From NCBI GenBank assembly GCA_937907585.1, contig CALCVH010000084.1, positions 1 to 36,403 of the forward strand: a stretch of DNA of 36,403 nt. Reading direction: 5' to 3'. Position 1 is the stretch's first letter, and the number at the start of each line of letters is the position of its first letter. A program made the translations under genes and the position numbers. This document shows positions 23,828-32,462 of this stretch, piece by piece. A model generated the notes under the pieces. The model worked only from the letters and a program-made list of their open reading frames with translations. It was not told where the DNA came from and made no database searches. The stretch is from an uncultured Bacillota bacterium. GTDB lineage: Bacteria > Bacillota_I > Bacilli_A > Izemoplasmatales > UBA1188.

Positions 23828-25825
23828 CTATTTCAAGATATTAGTTACTAATGAATTAGCTAATTCACTTTCATATAACATACCATTGCTTTCAGCGTCG
23901 CTATGGAATTGAGCTTTATAGAAAGCTAATTCTTCTTCTGATAATGAAGAACTATAAATCTTTAATAGTAGATATGTATATTGAACTCTTTCAGCGGTGA
24001 TATGGCTATAATATTTAGCGTATAATCCTGGAGCGCTATCTTTATATTTATTAATAGATGAAAGCGCATCGTCGAACTTTTCTAACCAACTTAATAAAGT
24101 TCTTTTTGGCCAGTACTTTTCTTGGAATGGATTATGATAAATAGAGTTAGGTCCGCTATATCCTAATACATTTGTTTGATAATTAGCTAAAACTAAGTAT
24201 TCATTAAATAGTTCTCTCATAATGACGCTAGCGTCACGAGAATAGAATTCACTAAAGAACTCATCATATAAATCATTTAATTCTAAATTACAGTCCCATG
24301 AAGCTCTTGATGTGATATATTCTTTTAAGAATGACCAGCCTGTCGCTGATTGTCCTTGGTTGAATTGAGCTTGATCATATAGATAATTAGCTTTACATTC
24401 GACAAAGAATTTATAGCTATTAGTCATCGCATCAAATGAGTTATAAGGAGTTAAATAATAATGGAAATTAGTTGAATAAGTCCATACAAATATGTGTGAG
24501 CTACAGTTTGTCCACGCTTTTAAGTTTGTAGCGTATTGGTTATTCGCTGATGTCTCATCATAATAACTCTTTGTGTAATCTCCTCTTATATCAGCGAAGA
24601 ATGGACAAACATTATTTCTACATCTAACTTCTTCATCTACTGGTTTATACTCATTAGTTGCTTCATCAATAACTGCTGGAGCGACATTTGTAGATAGATA
24701 TGCGAAGAATAGAATCTTTAAATCTCTCTTGTATTCGCTTCCATCACCATTAAACCATTCATCAACCTTTTCAGATATCTTATTTAAGAACTTAACTACT
24801 AACGCAGCGTTAGAACCATTGTATTTTAATTTTGATTCCTGACATGTTGGACAAGTACAGAATGTGTTGCTGTCCTGAATTGAGAAAGTAACTATGTTAC
24901 GTTCAAGATAAGCAATTAAATTTTGTTTTAATACTTCAAATACTTGTTCCTGCATTAAAGCTAATTCATCATTGTCACCTCTTGCGCTATAACATAATTG
25001 TGTTCCGTCAACTGAATACCATTTAGGATGAGTTTCTTTATATGTTGATGGTGGTAAATAATCAAATGTGTTATGCCAAGTATGGCCATTAATTGGAATA
25101 AATAAGCTTCCTTGGAAACGATATTTTCTCATATTAGAAGAATTCACAAATGAATAAGATCCAACACGATATTCGATATCTGGTGCGTCAATGATATCGT
25201 AATTATATAATTTTATGTTTTTGATATTTGTGTTTAAAGTGTATGTATCTGGTCCTAGATAGCGATAGTTCGCTACAAGAGTCATATATTCATACACACC
25301 ATTTAGACAAGCTTGTTCGGTAAAACCATTAATTAATATAGAATTATTATATGTTTTGATAATAAAACCTTGAGATTGAATTTGGTTGTAATCTAATTTA
25401 ATACCGCTATTATTAAATAATGTATTATTAGAAATAGCGAAATAGTTTTTATTTTCATCAAAATCACTATCATATGATATTTCTAATTTTAGATTAGTCG
25501 CTTCAAAGAATAGATTGATAAATTCATTAGCGAAAGATATCAAAGCTGCAGAAGCCTCATCTGGCAATAATAATTCATAATTAGATTTACCATCTTCTAA
25601 AACATAATTATTTGTTTCATCCATTTTATATTGGTGGATTGAACCAACAACCTGATCAATTTTCTTATAATTCATATATTCGCCTGTATATTCTTGGACA
25701 TATCCATTTTGAACTTCATTATTTGGTTCATCTTTTTTTGTTTCTTTTTCTTTAGTTTTGTTCTTACAACCAACTATAAATAGAACTAATAAGGTAGATA
25801 GGATTATAAATAATATTCTTTTCAT
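23828..25825 (-). CDS. DUF4838-domain lipoprotein (GH-like fold)
   Basis: A 665-residue lipoprotein with lipobox IVGC (Cys20). Residues ~75-210 resemble the N-terminal domain of alpha-glucuronidase/hexosaminidase-type enzymes (FTEQACLNGVYEYM, YRYLGPDTYTL). The DUF4838 domain follows from ~213: DAPDIEYRVGSY, NGHTWHNTFDYLPP, HPKWYSVDGTQLCYSA, then FSIQDSNTFCTCPTCQ near 314-329 and a WTYSTNFHYYL segment near 430. DUF4838 is a predicted TIM-barrel relative of glycoside hydrolases, common in glycan-use loci, without an established activity that I know of. It is most likely the extracellular glycan-processing enzyme of this operon. The CxCPxC set is a family feature that may bind a metal or form disulfides. 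ATG lies 13 bp after the previous stop. Confidence 0.85.
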   Translation of the reverse strand: MKRILFIILSTLLVLFIVGCKNKTKEKETKKDEPNNEVQNGYVQEYTGEYMNYKKIDQVVGSIHQYKMDETNNYVLEDGKSNYELLLPDEASAALISFANEFINLFFEATNLKLEISYDSDFDENKNYFAISNNTLFNNSGIKLDYNQIQSQGFIIKTYNNSILINGFTEQACLNGVYEYMTLVANYRYLGPDTYTLNTNIKNIKLYNYDIIDAPDIEYRVGSYSFVNSSNMRKYRFQGSLFIPINGHTWHNTFDYLPPSTYKETHPKWYSVDGTQLCYSARGDNDELALMQEQVFEVLKQNLIAYLERNIVTFSIQDSNTFCTCPTCQESKLKYNGSNAALVVKFLNKISEKVDEWFNGDGSEYKRDLKILFFAYLSTNVAPAVIDEATNEYKPVDEEVRCRNNVCPFFADIRGDYTKSYYDETSANNQYATNLKAWTNCSSHIFVWTYSTNFHYYLTPYNSFDAMTNSYKFFVECKANYLYDQAQFNQGQSATGWSFLKEYITSRASWDCNLELNDLYDEFFSEFYSRDASVIMRELFNEYLVLANYQTNVLGYSGPNSIYHNPFQEKYWPKRTLLSWLEKFDDALSSINKYKDSAPGLYAKYYSHITAERVQYTYLLLKIYSSSLSEEELAFYKAQFHSDAESNGMLYESELANSLVTNILK

Positions 25826-25838
25826 CTTTATATACCTC

Positions 25839-28800
25839 TCATTCTATAGTTACTTTATAGTAAACGAATGTTGAATTGCCTGCTTCATCCGCTACAAAAT
25901 AGTTGATAGTATATGTTCCTTTTTCTATAGCTTTAAATGCTTTATTAATGATTCTATTTTCTTCTATTCTAGTCATTGGATACATATTACCGTTAGGTGT
26001 AGTAATAGAAACATAAATTTCAAAATTCTTACTATAGTTATCGAATACTTCAATTTTAGCTATATCGACATATTCATTTAATGTCGCTCTAGTAATTGGA
26101 TTAATAATCTTAACTATTGGTTCTTCTTTATCTATAACGTTTATAATAAATGAATATTGTGTAGTGTTGTTGTTGGAATCAACTGCTTCATAATAAACTT
26201 GATATATACCATATTTATCTAGATTGATTTTATGAGCTAAGTTATATGGTGCACCCTTATCAAGTAGCACTCCATCAGTACTAGAGACAACTATTCCATC
26301 TGGATCTTTAACTCTAATAAATGCTTCAATATTAGGATCTAATACATCAGCGATAGTTGCTTTTTGTAGTGTATATGTGCTATTTATATCAAATTCACCA
26401 ACGTCGTTATATACATAAACCTTTGGTTCAATAATATCAGCTTTTACTTTAGTAAATGGTTGACCACATAAATTGATTATTCTTAAAGCTGAATCACCTG
26501 ATACATCATCAATTTCTATTTCTAATTTAATCTTGTCGCTCTTAAATCCAGTGAATTCTTCACCCTTAACAGTTTTAGTTATTAGTTGATAGTTGCTTGG
26601 ATGTGGTGATACTTGTAAAGTACGGTTATTATATTCACAGATGATTGGGCTATCGCTTGAAGCGAATAAGGTATTATAATTAGTTGCGGCTAAATCATTG
26701 ATATAGAATTTAACATAACCAGTAGGTTCTTTTTCATATGTAAATTTAATCTTAATATCCTCATCGCTCATATCTGTTAAATATAAGTTAATTTTAGAGA
26801 AATTAGCTTTAGTGTCTGATGCGGCTAAACGAATATTAAAATTGCTTGAAGGAAGACCATTAATAAATTCTAAATTAGTCTTTTTATTTTCTTTTAAACT
26901 GTATTCAACGTATTTGCTTTCGTGTGTGATTTCTACATTATCACTATAGAAATATTTACCCATTGTTAAAGATGATGCATAACCTGTATCAATGATTAAT
27001 ACATCTTTATCAACTTTGGCTATTTCACCATTATTATTAAGACGATAACTGATAGTTGCGTTTCCTTCAGTATTAGGTTTATATACACCTTTATCTAATC
27101 TAGTTTCTGTTCCACCCTGAATAACATAGATATCTAAATCTTTAGTTACTAATTCATTATTATTAAAGATATAGCCACTATAACTTGGCAAAGTATATTC
27201 ACAATCTTTAATTAAGAAAGATGGAACTTTGATATCAGCCTCAATTAGAGGGGTAGATGACGATAATACATCTATTTCATATTGATAATTGTTAGTAGTT
27301 AGGAAATCACTATATTGATATGAAATAACATATTTACCAGCGTATAATGGTCTAAATTCGTGATTTTCTACGTTATAACAAATATCATTATTATCTTTTA
27401 AGTAAGCTATGATTACTTCTTTTTCAAAACCTATTGCGTTCTTATATTCAATCCTTTTAACATCTACTAAATCGAAGACATTAAAGGATAGATTCGCATC
27501 GCTCATATTATCAATTTCTATAGATTGAGCTTCTTCTTTAATCTCTATAGGAACGATTTTGTAACTGATATTACCTGCCTTATCTTTAGTTTCATATTTA
27601 ATGTAATATGTAGCGATATAATCAGTCACAAATGAGTTATTTTCAATAGGTACTATTATTTCATTTTTAAGACCATAATTTAAATATACTGTCTTTTTAA
27701 CTTCTTTTTCTTCATGATCATATTCATCATATGCATAGGCATCAAATAATGGATAATTGATTCCTTTTATTCCTTTAGGAAATTCACCATCCCATTTAAT
27801 ATCTAAAGATGGAGCTTTTAAATCTTCATAAACATTTTCTTCCATTGAAGATGTTTTATTACCCGCAATTTCTTTGATGATTAAGTTTAAAGAATCAGAG
27901 TTATAGTTGATACCTGATATAGATAAATATGCTTCACCAGTTGTAAAACCTGTCCAGAAATTACTTCCATATATTACATCTGATCTTAAATCATTTACTA
28001 AGCTTAAGAATGGTCCACCATAGATGATTCCTTCTGCGTAATCCATCGCAACAGAGAATTCTTGTTCTCCTACATATTTTGGATCATAATAATTCTGTTG
28101 AGGAGATACATATCTTGGTGCGCCAGGCATCGAATATACAGTGTATGCACCATAATAGTTATTTTGATGAATTGTATATGTTTGACCACGATATTCTACA
28201 ACACGGCCTGTTGTAGGATGTGATCCAGATTCAAGTCCACAGGCATCTTGACCATTGCTGTAAGCTACAACATAGGTACTGTTTTCAGCCCAAGCTAATC
28301 CATCATCTTCTACTTTTTTCATTTCTACTGTAATAAAATTGTTTGGATCATAGATATCAGTTAATCTAATAAATATCTTCTGACAATCAGCGATACCTAT
28401 TGTTCTAGGTAAAACATTCAATGTAACAATTTTATTAGATTTATTATAAGCTGTTAAATCGATTGGCTTATTATATTCAAATGTCTCATTTGGAGCGATA
28501 CTAACGATTATTCCTTTTTCGTTAGGCATATATTCGTGTGTTCCATAATAAGCTTCTGATTTATCACCAACTAAAGAATATAATTCATTAGTTACACTGA
28601 AATTAACAACTTTACTTAAAGTAATACTACCTGCTTTAGCTAGATATGTTACTTCATATAGACCTGATTCATTTAGGTCTATAATTTTCTTATTTATAAT
28701 CTTTCCACTTGGATATTTAACATATGATGTAGCTTCATATTCTTTGTTATTATAAGAAAGTTTTATCTTAGGAATATCTAGCTTCTCATTGATTGTATAC

Positions 28801-28925
28801 TTTGTCGCAATTAATATTTCTTCGTTGCTATAAGCATTAACAGTAATGTTCAAATTGCTTGTTAAGCTTAACATAACAACGAGTATTATTAACACAATAG
28901 GAAATAAATATTTTAGTTTTCGCAT
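25839..28925 (-). CDS. Large secreted protein with Ig-like and lectin-like domains
   Basis: A 1028-residue secreted protein with a hydrophobic N-terminus (about 5-30, ending near VNAYS) and no lipobox or LPXTG. I chose the ATG at 28923-28925, 5 bp after AAGGAGG, rather than the one 30 bp upstream inside the permease gene. Two regions of ~170-200 residues look like concanavalin-type lectin or sugar-binding sandwiches (about 125-365 and 660-840); both end in a similar strand pattern (LNLIIKEIAGN versus SALRIINLCGQ). They are separated and followed by Ig-like repeats carrying motifs such as DKAGNISYKIVPIEI, DSNNNTTQYSF and DEAGNSTFVYYKV, typical of bacterial HYR/Ig-like surface domains. An uncleaved signal may anchor it. 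Role inferred: glycan capture or presentation to the transporter. Confidence 0.8.
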   Translation of the reverse strand: MRKLKYLFPIVLIILVVMLSLTSNLNITVNAYSNEEILIATKYTINEKLDIPKIKLSYNNKEYEATSYVKYPSGKIINKKIIDLNESGLYEVTYLAKAGSITLSKVVNFSVTNELYSLVGDKSEAYYGTHEYMPNEKGIIVSIAPNETFEYNKPIDLTAYNKSNKIVTLNVLPRTIGIADCQKIFIRLTDIYDPNNFITVEMKKVEDDGLAWAENSTYVVAYSNGQDACGLESGSHPTTGRVVEYRGQTYTIHQNNYYGAYTVYSMPGAPRYVSPQQNYYDPKYVGEQEFSVAMDYAEGIIYGGPFLSLVNDLRSDVIYGSNFWTGFTTGEAYLSISGINYNSDSLNLIIKEIAGNKTSSMEENVYEDLKAPSLDIKWDGEFPKGIKGINYPLFDAYAYDEYDHEEKEVKKTVYLNYGLKNEIIVPIENNSFVTDYIATYYIKYETKDKAGNISYKIVPIEIKEEAQSIEIDNMSDANLSFNVFDLVDVKRIEYKNAIGFEKEVIIAYLKDNNDICYNVENHEFRPLYAGKYVISYQYSDFLTTNNYQYEIDVLSSSTPLIEADIKVPSFLIKDCEYTLPSYSGYIFNNNELVTKDLDIYVIQGGTETRLDKGVYKPNTEGNATISYRLNNNGEIAKVDKDVLIIDTGYASSLTMGKYFYSDNVEITHESKYVEYSLKENKKTNLEFINGLPSSNFNIRLAASDTKANFSKINLYLTDMSDEDIKIKFTYEKEPTGYVKFYINDLAATNYNTLFASSDSPIICEYNNRTLQVSPHPSNYQLITKTVKGEEFTGFKSDKIKLEIEIDDVSGDSALRIINLCGQPFTKVKADIIEPKVYVYNDVGEFDINSTYTLQKATIADVLDPNIEAFIRVKDPDGIVVSSTDGVLLDKGAPYNLAHKINLDKYGIYQVYYEAVDSNNNTTQYSFIINVIDKEEPIVKIINPITRATLNEYVDIAKIEVFDNYSKNFEIYVSITTPNGNMYPMTRIEENRIINKAFKAIEKGTYTINYFVADEAGNSTFVYYKVTIE

Positions 28926-28935
28926 TTTTACCTCC

Positions 28936-29844
28936 TTATTCTTTGACTCCACCAAGGGTGATATTACCCATAATTCTCTTTCTAAATGAAATAAATATAA
29001 TTAGGATTGGAATTAGTAATATTACGCAACCAGCTGTTCTTGCTGGGACGTTATTTAATTCATTAATAGTAGTTCTGCTTAGTTCAAATACACCATATGC
29101 TAATGTTGGATGTGATGGTAAATATAATAGTGGCGTTTGATAATCATTCCATAAAGTGATGAAATTCATTAATAATATGGTTGTAAAAATTGGTCTAATC
29201 ATTGGGAATATAGCTCTAGTTAATAGCTTTAATTCAGATGCACCATCCATATATGCTGCTTCCGCAAAATCTTTTGGTATAACTTCATATGAAGCACAGA
29301 ATACTAAAAAGTACATACCGAGGAAGTGAAATTTTTGAATCCAGTTTCCAATTATTGAATCATATAGACCAAGAGTTCTTAATAAAGATATTTCTGATGG
29401 AGCTGAACCAATGATTGGAAGAATCATTGTTACTATTACGATTCCTTTGATTAAAGCGTTAAATTTGAATTTAAATCTTGTTACAGCGTAAGCTACCATA
29501 CATGGAACAAATGTCATGATGAAGGCTCCGCCTACAGCGTATAACAATGTATTAACAATCATATTTTCTATGAAAATGGTTTTAAGTGATCCATTTATAT
29601 TTACTTGTACATAGAAATTTCTAAATATTGTTCCAAAGTTTTTAAATGTTGGATGTTTAGCTAGTCCTAAAACATTATCATTAAATTCTCCAACATCTTT
29701 TAGTGATGTTATTATTCCCCAGGCAACTAAATAGCCTAAGAATATAACATATAACATCAAGATGAAGAATATAATAATAAAGGTTGGACTAGTAGTCTTA
29801 AATTTTCTCTTTAGTTTTCTACTAAAGTTAACTTTTTGATTCAT
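28936..29844 (-). CDS. Sugar ABC transporter permease (MalG/LacG family)
   Basis: A 302-residue inner-membrane permease with about six helices, a long first extracytoplasmic loop, and the EAA loop EAAYMDGASELKLLTRAIFPMIRP near 195-218 that docks the ATPase. The end WNDYQTPLLYLPSHPTLAYGVFEL is typical of the CUT1 carbohydrate family. I chose the ATG at 29842-29844; the GTG immediately before it is also possible, both behind AAGGAGG. It pairs with the next permease upstream. No ATPase gene is in the operon, so it presumably borrows a shared MsmK-type ATPase. Confidence 0.93.
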   Translation of the reverse strand: MNQKVNFSRKLKRKFKTTSPTFIIIFFILMLYVIFLGYLVAWGIITSLKDVGEFNDNVLGLAKHPTFKNFGTIFRNFYVQVNINGSLKTIFIENMIVNTLLYAVGGAFIMTFVPCMVAYAVTRFKFKFNALIKGIVIVTMILPIIGSAPSEISLLRTLGLYDSIIGNWIQKFHFLGMYFLVFCASYEVIPKDFAEAAYMDGASELKLLTRAIFPMIRPIFTTILLMNFITLWNDYQTPLLYLPSHPTLAYGVFELSRTTINELNNVPARTAGCVILLIPILIIFISFRKRIMGNITLGGVKE

Positions 29845-29860
29845 CACCTAGCCCTCCTTC

Positions 29861-30766
29861 TTAATATGTACTAGGGCCAAATTTATTTAAGCCCCATTTG
29901 AAAAGATAAGTGATAGGCACAACAATTATGGTTAAAATGATACCTAATGTTGCGAGATATGGATATCTATCTATACCAGCTAGTAATGTTTCACGATATA
30001 GATAATATCCGATTGTCATATTTGCATATTCAGCACTAGTGCCATAGAATGAGAATAAGCACATCTGGTTAGTAAATATAGATGCTACACCAACGATTAA
30101 GAATGTCGTAATAGTTGGCCAAACCATAGGAACTATTATATGAACAAATTCTTTCATAGGTGTACATCCATCTATCGCTGCCGCATCAAGAATTGAATCA
30201 GATATTCCTTCCATCGCACCAGATATTAATAATGTTTGTGTACCAAAACTTAAGAGAATATTAAATATCAAAATAGTAATAAATGATGTTTTACTATTGG
30301 ATAATAAACCGCTTATGGTTGATCCAAAATTATGAGCGAATTCAGGAACAGCCCTTTCCGTAAAATACATATATATTAATGCTAAGATTAAGCTTGAAAT
30401 AATATTTGGTAAGAATAATACAATTTTAAATAAGGTATGGAATGTTCTTTTCTTGAAGATGTAATATGAAAATAGTGTTGAAAGTGCCATACAAAGAAAG
30501 GTTACACCATATAGAATTAGTGAATTTTTTAACGCAACCTTAAAGATTGGTTGGTTAGACCAATCATTAAATATTTGTTTAAAATTGTTGATTCCATTAA
30601 ATACATATTGTCCTGTTTGAGCGTCATATTTTTTAAACGCTAATAGAATAGAGTTAAAGTTGACGCCAATATAGAAAACACAAAATTGTATTATTGGTAA
30701 AGCGATGAGAAAGATATAAAAATTTAATTCTCTTGTTCGCTTTATTGTTTTCCATTTCTGTTGCAT
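29861..30766 (-). CDS. Sugar ABC transporter permease (MalF/UgpA family)
   Basis: A 301-residue permease with about six membrane helices. The EAA loop is DAAAIDGCTPMKEFVHIIVPMVWPT near 190-214, matching CUT1 permeases that carry oligosaccharides. The N-terminus is cytoplasmic and basic (QQKWKTIKRTRELN). It lies between the binding protein (32 bp) and MalG-like permease (16 bp), completing the membrane channel. Confidence 0.93.
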   Translation of the reverse strand: MQQKWKTIKRTRELNFYIFLIALPIIQFCVFYIGVNFNSILLAFKKYDAQTGQYVFNGINNFKQIFNDWSNQPIFKVALKNSLILYGVTFLCMALSTLFSYYIFKKRTFHTLFKIVLFLPNIISSLILALIYMYFTERAVPEFAHNFGSTISGLLSNSKTSFITILIFNILLSFGTQTLLISGAMEGISDSILDAAAIDGCTPMKEFVHIIVPMVWPTITTFLIVGVASIFTNQMCLFSFYGTSAEYANMTIGYYLYRETLLAGIDRYPYLATLGIILTIIVVPITYLFKWGLNKFGPSTY

Positions 30767-30798
30767 ATTAACACTTCCTTACGTTAATATATTACTAA

Positions 30799-32460
30799 TT
30801 AATTATTAAAATATTTATCTCTCCAAGTTTTTTCACTTATTGCATTTCCCATAAATACATCATCTTTATTTACTTTGTTTTTAAGATGAGTATAGATATT
30901 TTCTAATGATCCATTAACAGTTGAAACCCATTCATCAACTGTTAATGATGTTTGGTTCTGCATAAAGAATAAGCTATTTGAGTTAGGGTATATAATTTCT
31001 GAATTATTTTTAAGTTCCCATACTGATTGAGCGAATTTAGACATCTTATTAAATGATTCAGTAGAGATATCATATTTAATGCCTTTAGCGATACCAGTAG
31101 TTTCAGTAAATAATTCTAATATTTCATCTGAATAACAATATAATAAGAAATCTTTAGCTAAATCGATTTTATATGTTGGGATATCTTTATTGATACCCGC
31201 ATAAGCGTTGATGTAATCCATTATTACAGAGTTAGATCCTTCTCCTTCTTCAACTCTTCCATCAACCTTTCTAGGTAGAGGCATGAATCCAAAGTTACGG
31301 TTTTTAGCGACATCGCCATATTTATTTACCATTCTATCGATTGCGCCACTAACTTTAGCTTCATTTTCCCACCATGTACCATCAATTAAGAAAGCGATTG
31401 GTTCATTTTTTAATGAACTTTCTAAGAATAATTCTTGAGCGTCAGTATGTGATAAAGTTAGGTTACCTGTACTAAATGGATGATAATATGAACTATTAGA
31501 TAGTACTCTTGAGAAGAAATCAATTGCGTAATATCTACCTGTTTGTTGTTTTAATAGGTAACCAGTTTCTGGTGTGATTTTCACATTGCTTGTAACTGGT
31601 TTTCCATTCTCAATTTTAGTAACGATTTCAGTTGTTTTATCTTTGCTATCAAAACTATAATTTAACATTACATCATCTTTACCTTCATAGTTTTGATATA
31701 AAGCATTTAAGATATATTGAGTGTAATCAGAAGCGTATTGACCAGTCCATACAAATGGAGTAACACCTCTTTGAACCATATAGTCGCATAACTTAAAGAA
31801 TTCTTCATATGATGAAGGAAGTCCATCATCATATGTGTTATATACTCCATCTGGACCACATGATTTTTCTTCACCTTTTACAATGAATCCATCGTTTCCG
31901 TTATCTATTTCTTTAGCGAAATATAATCCTTTCTGTTCAAACAAATCAACATTATACATTAATCCTTGATATACACTATAGTGAGGAATAGCGTAATAAA
32001 CACCATTCTTTTGTAAGAAAGCTTTTTGAGTATCATATAATTTATCCTCAATAGTTCTACTTTCACCATTACAAGTAGATTTCACAACATCTGTGATATC
32101 TAATAATAAATTATTTGCGACCCAATCGTTATATCTAATATATTCATTAAATATTACTTCATTGGTACTACCAGCGAAAGTATCAATCATATTGAATCCA
32201 TTATCTTTATGAGGAATGACTACTATTTGGACACCTTTCTTTCCTTCTTCATAGATATCATCTTTATGCATTTCCTCATAACGACTTTTTACTTTATATA
32301 ACCAATCAGTACCAATACCACCATTGAAGTTTGATACATATAGTTGTGTTTTATCTTTTTGAATTTGTTCTCCGCCTGGTATTAGATTTGAATCCCTATT
32401 ACAAGCGGATAATAAAATGACTGCTAAAAAGGTAATTAAAACAAATAAGTATTTTTTCAT
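30799..32460 (-). CDS. Extracellular solute-binding lipoprotein of the sugar ABC transporter
   Basis: A 553-residue family 1 solute-binding protein with lipobox LLSAC (Cys20), likely tethered to the outer face of the membrane. It is longer than the usual 400-450, like oligosaccharide binders of the LplA/YtcQ type. Motifs such as GVYYAIPHYSVYQGLMYNVDLF and TYKIDLAKDFLLYC fit the two-lobe fold. I chose the ATG at 32458-32460: the ribosome binding site GGAGG lies in the last codons of the hydrolase gene, 9 bp upstream. The ATG at 32469 touches that site. The specificity cannot be read from sequence. Confidence 0.92.
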   Translation of the reverse strand: MKKYLFVLITFLAVILLSACNRDSNLIPGGEQIQKDKTQLYVSNFNGGIGTDWLYKVKSRYEEMHKDDIYEEGKKGVQIVVIPHKDNGFNMIDTFAGSTNEVIFNEYIRYNDWVANNLLLDITDVVKSTCNGESRTIEDKLYDTQKAFLQKNGVYYAIPHYSVYQGLMYNVDLFEQKGLYFAKEIDNGNDGFIVKGEEKSCGPDGVYNTYDDGLPSSYEEFFKLCDYMVQRGVTPFVWTGQYASDYTQYILNALYQNYEGKDDVMLNYSFDSKDKTTEIVTKIENGKPVTSNVKITPETGYLLKQQTGRYYAIDFFSRVLSNSSYYHPFSTGNLTLSHTDAQELFLESSLKNEPIAFLIDGTWWENEAKVSGAIDRMVNKYGDVAKNRNFGFMPLPRKVDGRVEEGEGSNSVIMDYINAYAGINKDIPTYKIDLAKDFLLYCYSDEILELFTETTGIAKGIKYDISTESFNKMSKFAQSVWELKNNSEIIYPNSNSLFFMQNQTSLTVDEWVSTVNGSLENIYTHLKNKVNKDDVFMGNAISEKTWRDKYFNN

Positions 32461-32462
32461 TT

